A stretch of 41,454 nucleotides of DNA from JAYZBC01 sp036339375 (GCA_036339375.1 JAYZBC010000029.1:1-41454); one strand, 5' to 3'. Counted from the first letter of the stretch, positions 1-6,888 are shown. Numbers and translations: made by a program. Notes: generated by a model from the letters alone, not told the origin.

Positions 1-39
1 CTTTATTGGAGCTGGCAGAAGTCAAAAACGGAGGCAGCC

Positions 40-234
40 ATGCCTGGAAACAAGCGTCGAAAAAGAAAACCTGGCGGTAGAAGGACAGAAAAACGTCTTG
101 ATGCTGAGACGTCTCAGAGTGGTATTCCGAACCAAGGGGGTGCGCCCCCTGTTGTCAAAACTTATGGATTGCCAAAGTCCTCACGCCATCATCTCAGCCC
201 CGTCATGAACCGCGGTTCAAGTCGAAACCGATAA
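40..234 (+). CDS. Small basic protein of unknown function, possibly partial
   Basis: This 64-residue frame is rich in Arg, Lys, Gly and Pro, with a very basic start (KRRKRKPGGRR). A GGAGG lies 5 nt before the ATG, which supports initiation here. The same frame is, however, open back to base 1, so it may instead be the C-terminal tail of a gene that starts outside the window. It ends 2 nt before the start of the next gene, which suggests co-transcription. I recognise no domain. The basic character would fit nucleic-acid binding, but that is only a guess. Confidence 0.35.
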   Translation: MPGNKRRKRKPGGRRTEKRLDAETSQSGIPNQGGAPPVVKTYGLPKSSRHHLSPVMNRGSSRNR

Positions 235-236
235 GA

Positions 237-521
237 ATGACCATAAAAACTTTCCTTCCGTGGGTCGTGGTGGGTTTTTTGCTTTCAGCCTGTCAAACAA
301 ATTTCCACAACAAGAAAGTTAAAGAGGCCGAGACTAATTTTAAAAATTGGCAACCCCAAAAGATGTATAGAATTGCCGGTTTCGCTTGGGTAGAGCTAGC
401 CAATTTGTATGGACATCCTCAAGCTGCAATTTGGCAAAGGAACGTAATAGCAGGATTATCCCAAGAAGAAATTAATGAAGGCAAAATGAGAGTCCTTAAA
501 TGGAAACCCAAAAATGAATGA
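237..521 (+). CDS. Sel1-repeat-like lipoprotein
   Basis: A 94-residue protein with a lipoprotein signal: a hydrophobic segment (residues 5-17) ending in the lipobox LSAC, with Cys19 as the lipidation site. The mature part contains one motif resembling a Sel1/TPR-like repeat (AWVELANLYGHPQAA, about residues 50-64), followed by a stretch like the usual tail of such proteins, in which the family often has M-T/S-x-E-x-I-x-x-A/G. Sel1-like repeats normally come in tandem and mediate protein contacts in the envelope, so a single repeat is short for the family. It begins 2 nt after the preceding small frame. Its role is unknown; the membrane-anchored location is an inference from the lipobox. Confidence 0.65.
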   Translation: MTIKTFLPWVVVGFLLSACQTNFHNKKVKEAETNFKNWQPQKMYRIAGFAWVELANLYGHPQAAIWQRNVIAGLSQEEINEGKMRVLKWKPKNE

Positions 522-597
522 GTATGTGTCTTAGAATTAAAAATTATAAAATAAGTTCTTTTATTAACCGCAAAAACGTTTTTAAGATTGGATTAAA

Positions 598-1470
598 ATG
601 GTCAAAGTGTATCGAAATTTCGATAAAAAACAGCTTGATATTGAGTATAGCGCCCGCGGAACGGTTTCTGATTACACAATTTTTAATCGTCAGAATGACG
701 CTTTTAGCCAAGAAGCCCGGGATAGTGTCGATTGTCTTGTGGACGTGCCATACGGGAAACATCCAGATGAAATATTAGATATTTTTCCAGCAGGAAAAAA
801 CGCCCCAATTTTTATATATATTCATGGCGGGTATTGGCGAGCTAACAGCCAAAAGCAAGCCGCGGCAATGGCACCAAATTTTGTGAAGCATGGGATATCA
901 GTAGTGCCAATAAATTACAGTCTTGCACCGGGTGCATCATTAGACACCATTACAACACAATGTCGTTCAGCAGTAGCCTGGGTATGGAAGAATGGAAAAG
1001 AGATTTTTGATGCTGATGTTGATCGTTTTTTTGTTGGTGGTACCTCTGCCGGAGGCCATCTTACAGGAATGATTTTGTCGGAAGGTTGGCATGATATTGA
1101 GAATGTGCCTGTCGATTTTCTCAAAGGAGCGCTCGCGCTCAACGGGCTTTATGACTTAGAACCTGTTCGTCTTTCAGAACCAAATCAATGGATCAAACTG
1201 GATGAAGAGTCAGCGTGGCGAAACAGCCCCATTCATCACTTACCTAAAGTTGGATGTCCTCTGGTAATTTCTTACGGGGGTTCAGAAACCTCTGAATTTA
1301 AAAGGCAAAGTAATATTTATGCAGCAGCATGGATAAAACAAGGGTTTCCCTGCTCGCTTTTTGAGGTTACTGAACGCAATCATTTCAATATTCCACAAGA
1401 TCTCCGTGACGCATCAAAACGCCTGTGCCGGGAGGTGTTTGAAATGATTGGAGTAAAAAGTTCAAGTTGA
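598..1470 (+). CDS. Alpha/beta hydrolase, kynurenine formamidase/arylformamidase-like esterase
   Basis: A 290-residue soluble hydrolase of the HSL/arylformamidase branch of the alpha/beta-hydrolase fold. The oxyanion-hole motif HGGYW is at residues 76-80 and the nucleophile elbow GTSAGGH places Ser150. An acidic residue lies in GGSETSEF (about 228-235) and the catalytic His is in ERNHFNI (His262). This set matches proteins annotated as kynurenine formamidase-like esterases, which hydrolyse N-formylkynurenine or small amides and esters. No kynureninase or tryptophan dioxygenase gene is nearby, so the substrate is open. No clear ribosome-binding site precedes the ATG, but no better start is visible and the length suits the family. 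Confidence 0.8.
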   Translation: MVKVYRNFDKKQLDIEYSARGTVSDYTIFNRQNDAFSQEARDSVDCLVDVPYGKHPDEILDIFPAGKNAPIFIYIHGGYWRANSQKQAAAMAPNFVKHGISVVPINYSLAPGASLDTITTQCRSAVAWVWKNGKEIFDADVDRFFVGGTSAGGHLTGMILSEGWHDIENVPVDFLKGALALNGLYDLEPVRLSEPNQWIKLDEESAWRNSPIHHLPKVGCPLVISYGGSETSEFKRQSNIYAAAWIKQGFPCSLFEVTERNHFNIPQDLRDASKRLCREVFEMIGVKSSS

Positions 1471-1612
1471 AAACGGGTTCTTTAATTTTGCGAAAATGAG
1501 GGTTTATATTCTGTTGATTTTCATAAGACAGTTTGGACGTAGGTGAAAAAACTTGAAGTAGTTTGGAGTTTAAAAGTAGGTTTTGATTTAATATAAAAAA
1601 TTCGGAGGGGTT

Positions 1613-2050
1613 ATGGTGCAAGCGGGTTGGGTGAAAGAACATGTTGACCGATACAAAAATTCTGAAGGTGCTGAGGGGCACCTTTGGGACCGAGCCTCTG
1701 CTGAAGGTAGTTTTCCGTGTTTACTTCTCACGACGATTGGTCGAAAGTCGGGCGAGCCTAAAACTACGCCCCTGATTTATGGTCGCGACCAAGAGAATTA
1801 TACAATTATCGCCTCCCAAGGTGGACGGCCCTCCCACCCAGCTTGGTATTTAAATTTAGTTTCAAATCCAAAAGTCCAGGTCCAAGTTGCTGCCGAACAA
1901 TTTTCAGCAGTTGCACGCAGTACACTCGGTAAGGAACGGCAAAGCCTATGGAAAATGATGATGGAGGTTTATCCACTTTTTGATAATTATCAAGAGAAAG
2001 TATCTGGGGTACGGGAGATTCCATTGGTTATACTGAAAAGGAAAGATTGA
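1613..2050 (+). CDS. Ddn-like deazaflavin (F420)-dependent nitroreductase family protein
   Basis: A 145-residue split-barrel protein of the deazaflavin-dependent nitroreductase (Ddn/FDOR-A) family. The signature is clear: LLTTIGRKSGEPKTTPLIY near residues 38-56, then IASQGGRPSHPAWYLNL around 71-87, where the family contacts the cofactor phosphates and deazaflavin. Mycobacterial Ddn uses reduced F420 to activate nitroimidazoles; many proteobacterial relatives have no known substrate, and some FDORs use other flavins or haem. A GGAGG lies 6 nt before the ATG. The gene stands alone, convergent with the EamA transporter downstream. Whether this organism makes F420 cannot be judged from this window. 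Confidence 0.85.
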   Translation: MVQAGWVKEHVDRYKNSEGAEGHLWDRASAEGSFPCLLLTTIGRKSGEPKTTPLIYGRDQENYTIIASQGGRPSHPAWYLNLVSNPKVQVQVAAEQFSAVARSTLGKERQSLWKMMMEVYPLFDNYQEKVSGVREIPLVILKRKD

Positions 2051-2133
2051 TCGAGTTTGGAGCTGAGCGATAATAACTAGAATGAAGACAAAAGGTTTGA
2101 GCCATCCTTCGTTTGTAAATCATTAGAAACTAT

Positions 2134-2155
2134 AAGAATTTCCCTATGAATTCTT
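2134..2155 (+). terminator. Candidate terminator hairpin between convergent genes
   Basis: A perfect 7-bp inverted repeat (AAGAATT / AATTCTT) with an 8-nt loop is followed by GTTTT on the plus strand. It lies 84 nt after the Ddn-like gene and overlaps the 3' end of the convergent transporter gene. The AT-only stem ends make it weak as an intrinsic terminator. Confidence 0.4.
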
Positions 2156-3031
2156 GTTTTGAGCGGTTTCTCTTCGAGCCATCCAAGTGGTAGCAATTAC
2201 GATGATAAATGCACCAATCCAAGTCCAAATTTCAGTTTTCTGATCGAAAGCGTAATAAGCAATCGCAGCAACTATGGGTAATCTAAAAAACAGTATTGGA
2301 GAAACAAGACTAGCTTGAGCGAGTTCAAAAGAACGCGTTAGGCAAAATTGAGCACTCACACCTGCAAGACAGAAACAAATCAAACTCGGCCATATATCTG
2401 ATGATAAAGGCCCCCACCAAATAACCGCCGGAATTCCTGCCAAAGGTATAGTAAACAAAAAATTGAAAACCATTATGGTTTGAATTCTATCATACCGGGC
2501 TAGGAAGCGGGCGTAGGTATCTGAAATTGCGTGAAATGCAGCTGCAGTTAGGGCAAACAAAATACCGTAGCTTAAATCGGTAAATCCTGGTCGTACAATA
2601 ATTAACACACCGAAAAAACCAACTAACGTGGCAATTAAGCGATGAGAATAAATTTTTTCACCAAGCACCCAAATGGCAAAACCCATGGTAAAAAATGGGA
2701 GTGTAAATTGTAGGGCTACTGAATCGGCGACATTGATCATAGACAATGAGTAATACCCGGTACACATTCCGATAAATCCGAGTGCGGCACGAAGAAGATG
2801 ACGCATAGGTACTACTGTTTTGAAATGCGCAGTTCCTCCTGTAATCAACATTGGTAAAAATATAACGATGCCGAGTGTTTGACGAAAAAACACTGCCTGG
2901 TAAACGGTTAAACCGTCATCTTGTAGGGCTTTCACAAGTGTAAATGATATCGCAAAGAAAAACGTAGCCGCACTCATCCATAGCATGCCCGCTATCGGTG
3001 AATGCTTATCCTTAGAACCGTTTTGAACCAC
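2144..3031 (-). CDS. EamA/DMT-family transporter (RhaT-like permease)
   Basis: A 295-residue, very hydrophobic protein with about ten transmembrane helices arranged as two EamA repeats, the architecture of the drug/metabolite transporter superfamily. The N-terminal repeat opens with GMLWMSAATFFFAISFTLVK and ends with the typical GEKIYSHRLIATLVGFFGVLIIV pattern; the second repeat carries the equivalent family features up to the basic C-terminus. Such carriers sit in the inner membrane and usually export amino acids, nucleosides or other metabolites; the substrate cannot be predicted. The gene is monocistronic. A 6-bp inverted repeat, AACCAT-acaaa-ATGGTT (3046-3062), lies just upstream of its start. 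Confidence 0.85.
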   Translation of the reverse strand: MVQNGSKDKHSPIAGMLWMSAATFFFAISFTLVKALQDDGLTVYQAVFFRQTLGIVIFLPMLITGGTAHFKTVVPMRHLLRAALGFIGMCTGYYSLSMINVADSVALQFTLPFFTMGFAIWVLGEKIYSHRLIATLVGFFGVLIIVRPGFTDLSYGILFALTAAAFHAISDTYARFLARYDRIQTIMVFNFLFTIPLAGIPAVIWWGPLSSDIWPSLICFCLAGVSAQFCLTRSFELAQASLVSPILFFRLPIVAAIAYYAFDQKTEIWTWIGAFIIVIATTWMARRETAQNKNS

Positions 3032-3366
3032 TACCTATTATTCAAAACCATACAAAATGGTTAGTCCTTTTAGTAATATTAATATAAAGACCCACATTAG
3101 AATTTTAAAATTATGGAAAAATGTGATTAGTTAAAAATATAGATCAAATCAAAGTTTTTATGTGATCTTTTTGTTTAGGCAAAGGGTAAAACCCAAAAAA
3201 TTCTGACTAAAGGTTGCAGTGATAAGGACAACATGATTTCTTTCCAAAAACAAAATGTTGCTAACTATCCATAAAAAATAGAAGACAGGACAGTTTTTCA
3301 AAATCTTTTTAAAAGAGCAAAATTCGATAAATGCTCTTAGGGATATTTACCTATAAAGCTCAAGAA
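3032..3366. other. Intergenic stretch without a recognisable gene
   Basis: About 335 AT-rich bases between the upstream side of the EamA gene and the 3' end of the small secreted peptide gene. It holds the inverted repeat AACCAT/ATGGTT at 3046-3062 near the transporter start and a terminator-like hairpin at 3313-3338. I see no credible reading frame or structured RNA in the rest. Confidence 0.5.
3313..3338 (-). terminator. Candidate intrinsic terminator of the small secreted peptide gene
   Basis: Read on the minus strand, a perfect 7-bp stem (AAGAGCA / TGCTCTT) with a 12-nt loop is followed directly by TTTTAAAAAGATTT. It sits 29 nt beyond the stop codon of the small secreted peptide, the right place for its terminator. 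The long loop lowers confidence. Confidence 0.45.
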
Positions 3367-3525
3367 TTAAGCGTTTGGCTTTGGTTCAGTTTGTTTACCC
3401 TTGCCGTCTTCGGATTCAATGCTCTTTTTATCCCCCTTTAGGGCGTGTTTTGCACCACAGGCGGCAAAAGCAGATGTTGCTATAGCAAAAATTCCAATCG
3501 TTGCAAGAACCAAAATTTTCTTCAT
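3367..3525 (-). CDS. Small secreted peptide of unknown function
   Basis: A 52-residue pre-peptide starting MKKILVLATIGIFAIATSAFA, a textbook Sec signal peptide with a likely cleavage after AFA (residue 21). The mature part is only about 31 residues: a single Cys near its start, then a hydrophilic tail rich in Lys, Glu and Pro. I chose the ATG at 3525 because AAGGTGA lies 7 nt before it. A longer in-frame start at 3594 adds 23 residues that would hide the signal peptide. Proteins of this kind are common and mostly uncharacterised in AT-rich marine proteobacteria. A hairpin downstream suggests a monocistronic unit. Confidence 0.6.
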   Translation of the reverse strand: MKKILVLATIGIFAIATSAFAACGAKHALKGDKKSIESEDGKGKQTEPKPNA

Positions 3526-3662
3526 CTTGTTCACCTTAAATAAAAAAAAGATTAAGTGATTTTCTGAAGATATACAACTTTGGTGGTCCCTCATTGTAGA
3601 CCAAAAAATGTGTACGTCCCTTGGTTCTTTTTAAAAGCAAATTTATTGGGAAAGTATTTAAA

Positions 3663-4301
3663 TTAAAAATAATTACTGGGGAATGTGTCTTTATTTGTTA
3701 TTGATAAATTGCCGGATACGCTGACCCTCTCACCCTTTGTTTTAAAAGGGGCTACCCAATGCCTTAAGAGGGCAGGAAAAATTATCATATCACTAACTTT
3801 TGGTGTATGTGCCATACCGAAGGTAGTCCATCTTGGTATCTGTTGCTCGCCGTACTCAAAAGCTATAGCGCCAGGAGCAAAAGAAGTTCCTTTATATTGG
3901 CTCTGTTCTTTTTTTAAACCCTCAGGAATTTCTAAATATAAAACAAAAGAATAGTCACTGCCATGCGAATGAGGTGGATTGAAGTCACCCGCCTTCATAA
4001 AATTAATCCATAAGCTATCAGCTTGAAATTCTACAGGTCTTTTCTCCAAGCGATGATAATTACAGTGTCCTTCCCTGTAAGCTTCAAGGATTGGACCAAT
4101 CTCGTTGTAAAACCATGTTGCTGTTTCCACTTTGAAAACAAATTGAGATTCCAAATGCCCTGCCAACTGGTGATTGTATGAATCAAGTGTTCTTCGTCCT
4201 TCTTTTAATAATTTACTGACAATATAATCAGGACATTTCGTAAAGAAGACAAATGGGCCCCAGTTCCGATGACTATATTCTACAGCTTTTATTTTGTTCA
4301 T
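3663..4301 (-). CDS. Putative 2OG-Fe(II) oxygenase (TIGR02466-like)
   Basis: A 212-residue protein that resembles the putative 2-oxoglutarate/Fe(II) oxygenase family known from marine bacteria and phages. The core is SLWINFMKAGDFNPPHSH (about 96-113), giving candidate iron ligands His111/His113 and Asp116, then a distal His181 in RHWVAPF and an arginine (Arg192, GERVSVSGN) placed like the 2OG-binding Arg. The pattern of ligand, about 65 residues, His, about 10 residues, Arg fits a double-stranded beta-helix fold. The substrate is unknown. The gene stands alone with no strong ribosome-binding site. A cupin-type protein is the alternative. Confidence 0.6.
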   Translation of the reverse strand: MNKIKAVEYSHRNWGPFVFFTKCPDYIVSKLLKEGRRTLDSYNHQLAGHLESQFVFKVETATWFYNEIGPILEAYREGHCNYHRLEKRPVEFQADSLWINFMKAGDFNPPHSHGSDYSFVLYLEIPEGLKKEQSQYKGTSFAPGAIAFEYGEQQIPRWTTFGMAHTPKVSDMIIFPALLRHWVAPFKTKGERVSVSGNLSITNKDTFPSNYF

Positions 4302-4372
4302 TTTATTCGCTTTTTTGATTAGAAATTAGGATCGCAAAAAATGCTTAAGCAGAAAAAACATAATGACTTAAA

Positions 4373-5176
4373 TCAAATTTCTCCTTTGATTATGGAATCG
4401 ATTTTGGGCCAGGTTGCTTTACCCTTTTCCGACATCAGCGATAAATAATTTTTGTCCAGCCAATCAAGAATTCCCAACTTATAACTAGGTCGGGCTTTTA
4501 CACGTTTGTACCAGTCTGCTACCAGGGGTTTCTCTTTGATAAATCCGAGAAGAGCCAAGTGCTCTAGCCGAGTGAGGTACGGTGTATAAGCGCAATCTGC
4601 AATACTATAATCATCACCAGCAAGCCAGGCATGGTGTTTTAGTGTTTTTTCCATATCATTAAATAATGAGACCCACATTTTGACGGCGGTTTGAAACTCG
4701 CCTGCATTTGTCCCGTTGTAAATAATATCCCGCCGCCGTTCTCTCTTAATGGGATCTGGTACCTTTTCAATTAATTTCTTACATGCGGTTTCACCTTTTG
4801 AAAGATATTGGTACCGAAAGGCGACACCCATGCTAAGTGTCGCGGTCCCTATATCGTGATGCCCTTCTGCAAGCCTCTGATTCCATAACCGAATTTTAGC
4901 TCTGCTAAAGGGATCTGACGGTCTAAGTGGTGGGTCTGGAAAAGCATCATCCAGATACTCCAAAATCACATTTGATTCACAAATGACTAATTCACCATCA
5001 ATAAGTGTTGGAACAACTCCTTTTGGATTTAATTTAAGGTATTCCGGTTTTTGCTGGTCACCTGCTCTTAGATTGAGGTGGTGGCTTTTCCAAGGTAGTT
5101 TCTTTTCAGCCAATGCCACGCGCACCTTTTGAGCACAAGATGACATCGTGTTGTGGTAAAGTTCAAGCATAGGCAT
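4373..5176 (-). CDS. Glutathione S-transferase family protein
   Basis: A 267-residue GST-like protein with an N-terminal thioredoxin-fold domain (MLELYHNTMSSCAQKVRVAL, a Ser/Cys active-site region) followed by the glutathione-binding NPKGVVPTLIDG and ESNVILEYLDD motifs, then an all-helical C-terminal domain. The layout resembles bacterial GSTs of the LigE/LigF etherase neighbourhood, though this is not specific enough to name a substrate. A longer start at 5218 exists only because the frame reads into the tRNA-Pro gene. The ATG at 5176 (or 5170) gives the normal family N-terminus. It lies directly downstream of the tRNA on the same strand, so it may be transcribed from the tRNA promoter. Confidence 0.85.
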   Translation of the reverse strand: MPMLELYHNTMSSCAQKVRVALAEKKLPWKSHHLNLRAGDQQKPEYLKLNPKGVVPTLIDGELVICESNVILEYLDDAFPDPPLRPSDPFSRAKIRLWNQRLAEGHHDIGTATLSMGVAFRYQYLSKGETACKKLIEKVPDPIKRERRRDIIYNGTNAGEFQTAVKMWVSLFNDMEKTLKHHAWLAGDDYSIADCAYTPYLTRLEHLALLGFIKEKPLVADWYKRVKARPSYKLGILDWLDKNYLSLMSEKGKATWPKIDSIIKGEI

Positions 5177-5188
5177 TTTCCAAAAAGT

Positions 5189-5265
5189 TGGTCGGGGTGA
5201 GAGGATTTGAACCTCCAACTTCTACGTCCCGAACGTAGCACTCTACCAGATTGAGCTACACCCCG
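5189..5265 (-). tRNA. tRNA-Pro (anticodon CGG)
   Basis: The minus strand folds as a complete cloverleaf. The acceptor stem is CGGGGTG/CACCCCG, the D arm has GCTC/GAGT stems with the GG-containing loop, the anticodon stem is CTACG/CGTAG with loop TTCGGGA (anticodon CGG, Pro), and the T arm carries GGTTCAAATCC. The discriminator base is A and the CCA end is encoded (5189-5191). Phage-like debris begins about 80 bp on its 5' side, while the 3' side, the usual integration target, runs straight into the GST gene. Confidence 0.95.
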
Positions 5266-5347
5266 ATCCCATTTTTCTTATATTTATCAATAACTTAAAA
5301 AATTACTTTTTTCAAGTTTTCTCCAAAAACCCCAAAGTGTTGCAGTT

Positions 5348-5506
5348 TTACTTTTTATTTCCGCAAAGTCCCTCAAAAACACGGTTATGGGCATTTACTT
5401 GGTCGATAGTTTTTCGGGTGTCAGTATCGGCCCAAGTAGTCGGTTTTGCAATAAAGCAGTAGCTATTGGTTGGGGTCTTTTCGACGATATTTCTCAGCCT
5501 TTCCGT
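5348..5506 (-). pseudogene. Remnant of a phage Rz1/spanin-like lysis gene
   Basis: The minus strand has an uninterrupted 52-codon frame with no ATG, GTG or TTG start; it is closed upstream by a stop at 5507-5509. Its C-terminal half reads YCFIAKPTTWADTDTRKT, then a segment ending NAHNRVFEGLCG. This resembles the conserved core (F-C-x-x-A-x-P, then x-D-x-x-T, then I-x-x-V-x-x-H-N-x-x-x-x-x-L-C-G) that I recall from small o-spanin/Rz1-like lipoproteins of alphaproteobacterial prophages. The signal peptide and lipobox are gone, so it is probably a decayed fragment. Family recognition is from memory. The coding-like pattern is visible; the lysis role is inferred. Confidence 0.5.
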
Positions 5507-5523
5507 TTAGACAGAGATTGAAA

Positions 5524-5718
5524 ATGCCATCAGTTAATCCCATCCGAATTGCTACCCTCGCAGACTTCAAAGCCAACGAGTATTGGCTTAATATATACTG
5601 CCATCTATTGCACCAGCTCAACCTCGAGGAATTTTTCGAGGCGCGTCGTTGCGATCTGAATTACGTTTATGCAAAGTTTAGGTGTAAGAGATGTAGGGGT
5701 GCAGCCCAAAAAAATTAG
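5524..5718 (+). pseudogene. Zinc-ribbon-like small protein, probably degenerate
   Basis: A 64-residue frame beginning MPSVNPIRIATLADFKANEY, with YCHLLH in the middle and FRCKRCRG near the end. It recalls small alphaproteobacterial proteins that pair an N-terminal TLADL segment with two Cys-x2-Cys knuckles. Here the second knuckle is intact (Cys-Lys-Arg-Cys), but the first has lost its second Cys (YCHLLH instead of a C-x2-C), so a full zinc site looks impossible. A longer start at 5470 overlaps the spanin-like remnant. There is no clear ribosome-binding site. It sits in the debris zone and may be non-functional. Confidence 0.35.
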
Positions 5719-5852
5719 CCCCCCAAAATGTTGGAGCCTGTTATTACTCGCCACACGCAAAAAACCCAGTTTGACTGAATCATTGTCTTTAGCGGTTCGA
5801 ACGTCAACAATAATTGGCACGTTTTTTATAGGGGAGAGCGGAAACAAATCTT

Positions 5853-6290
5853 TTAATGTTTAGTCGGTGATGGAATATTAACCTTATACTGCGAACACAA
5901 GACGCGAAACGGTAACGTTTCGGACGCAAACCCATTCTCTTTCTTCACCAACAGCTCTTCTGGGTCTGGTTCAAAATAGTATTTGAGGCCGTTTCTGTGT
6001 GCGAACCCAAATCCCATTTCTTTCAATTCTTCATGAGAAGATTGGATAGAATCCAGCCCATCGGGGCCTGTCAAAGCAATTGAGATTGTCGCCAAGTCAT
6101 AAGGGTCCTTTACTTCAATCAAATCAATGACCTCAGCGATAAGTTCAAGTTCAACTGGTAATTGGTCATCAACTGTTTTGTTGAGAGGTTGGATAAACGT
6201 TTCAAATTCAAACATCTCTTGCTCTTTGGCGTAATCTTCAAAAGTGACAATACATGCTACGGTTACTGTCTTGGCTTCCATTTCAGTCAT
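5853..6290 (-). CDS. Hypothetical acidic protein encoded with the HTH gene
   Basis: A 145-residue, strongly acidic protein with no domain I recognise. The N-terminal half is beta/alpha-like (KTVTVACIVTFEDYAKEQEM), the middle has ELELIAEVIDLIEVKDPYDL, and the C-terminal part contains GLKYYFEPDPEELLVKKENG. It has no signal peptide or membrane segment. The start ATG overlaps the stop of the upstream HTH gene as ATGA, and AAGGTG precedes it, so the two are almost certainly translationally coupled and may act together. A DNA-binding protein followed by a small acidic partner would fit an island control module or a toxin-antitoxin-like pair, but nothing in the sequence proves either. Confidence 0.65.
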   Translation of the reverse strand: MTEMEAKTVTVACIVTFEDYAKEQEMFEFETFIQPLNKTVDDQLPVELELIAEVIDLIEVKDPYDLATISIALTGPDGLDSIQSSHEELKEMGFGFAHRNGLKYYFEPDPEELLVKKENGFASETLPFRVLCSQYKVNIPSPTKH

Positions 6291-6301
6291 GGTGACACCT
6301 T
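6284..6301 (-). repeat. Gene-junction repeat, copy 1
   Basis: On the minus strand this 18-mer reads AAGGTGTCACCATGACTG. It carries the ribosome-binding site, the last codons and stop of the HTH gene (ending K-V-S-P), and the ATG of the acidic protein. It matches the copy at 6790-6807 at 16 of 18 bases. Confidence 0.6.
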
Positions 6302-6796
6302 TTGTTCTGCCTTTTCTTTAGCTTTTTTTATGTCTCTCACATACTTAAGAAAGTGACGAAAAAATTTCTGCCTTTCCTCCTCGGAATTTAGTTCAACAGG
6401 AGATTGAATTTTAAATTCCTTTAGAACCTTGTTGAAAACTTCTGGGTCCTCTTCTCTGGCATGCTTAGCATTAAGTTCTGCCAAAACATCCAACACATCC
6501 CGACTGCCTGGGTTTGCAAGTATTTTTTCTTCAGTGAGAGGCCCTGGGGGTAGGGTATAGGTAGGTTTTCGATCATAGGTCCTTTGATAAGCCTTAGTGA
6601 TTTGCTTGTTATTTTCAATAAATTTATCGAGGTCTTCAATATCGAAACGGTAAATTCCTCTAATCTTAACAAATGCTATTTCGCCCTCAGTTTTCAGATG
6701 ATCCAATGTTCCAACCGAAATATTTAAAAATTTAGCGGCTTCCTTTTTGTTCAATAATCTTGTACCAAAACCTTCACTCTGGTTTTCTTCTGTCAT
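6287..6796 (-). CDS. Helix-turn-helix DNA-binding protein (excisionase/MerR-type HTH)
   Basis: A 169-residue protein whose N-terminal region (about 14-62) is an excisionase-type helix-turn-helix: LLNKKEAAKFLNISVGTLDH, then a wing-like IRGIYRFDIEDLDKFIENN. This matches the HTH_17 pattern (EAA-x-x-L-x-x-S-x-x-T-L-x-x-L) used by Xis proteins and plasmid or island regulators. The remaining 100 residues are charged and probably helical, with a Lys/Glu-rich end, and are unlike short Xis proteins, so a regulator is equally possible. GGAAGGTG precedes the ATG. Its start overlaps the stop of a truncated upstream frame, and its stop overlaps the start of the next gene. Confidence 0.75.
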   Translation of the reverse strand: MTEENQSEGFGTRLLNKKEAAKFLNISVGTLDHLKTEGEIAFVKIRGIYRFDIEDLDKFIENNKQITKAYQRTYDRKPTYTLPPGPLTEEKILANPGSRDVLDVLAELNAKHAREEDPEVFNKVLKEFKIQSPVELNSEEERQKFFRHFLKYVRDIKKAKEKAEQKVSP

Positions 6797-6807
6797 GATG
6801 ACACCTT
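6790..6807 (-). repeat. Gene-junction repeat, copy 2
   Basis: On the minus strand this 18-mer reads AAGGTGTCATCATGACAG. It holds the ribosome-binding site and ATG of the HTH gene and the last codons (K-V-S-S-stop) of the truncated upstream frame, the same job that copy 1 does for the next junction. Confidence 0.6.
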
Positions 6808-6888
6808 CCGATGAATAAGACCAAATGCTTCAGCTACATCATCTAATGCTTCACACAAACGTTTAATACCACTTCGATCCCGCCACAC
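6793..6888 (-). pseudogene. Truncated C-terminal stump of a gene upstream of the HTH gene
   Basis: Thirty-one codons, ending GIKRLCEALDDVAEAFGLIH and then RKVSS, run in the AT-rich codon style of the host and terminate with an ATGA overlap on the HTH start, as real operon neighbours do. Immediately upstream the frame meets a stop (6889-6891) and the DNA becomes GC-richer. I read this as the 3' end of a former first gene of the HTH operon, cut by whatever delivered the neighbouring insert. No domain is identifiable from so short a piece. Confidence 0.35.

Noticed and set aside
3046..3062. Riboswitch or CRISPR-like structure near the EamA gene
   Set aside because: Only one 6-bp inverted repeat is visible, with no repeat-spacer order and no conserved RNA core.
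5177..5218. N-terminal extension of the GST gene beginning MEVQILSPRP
   Set aside because: These codons lie within or next to the tRNA-Pro gene; MEVQILSPRP-type peptides are a familiar artefact of reading through a tRNA. The ATG at 5176 gives the normal GST start.
5605..5847. Minus-strand 80-residue frame overlapping the zinc-ribbon-like gene
   Set aside because: It has no recognisable pattern and overlaps the plus-strand frame that carries the Cys knuckle, so I treat it as a shadow.
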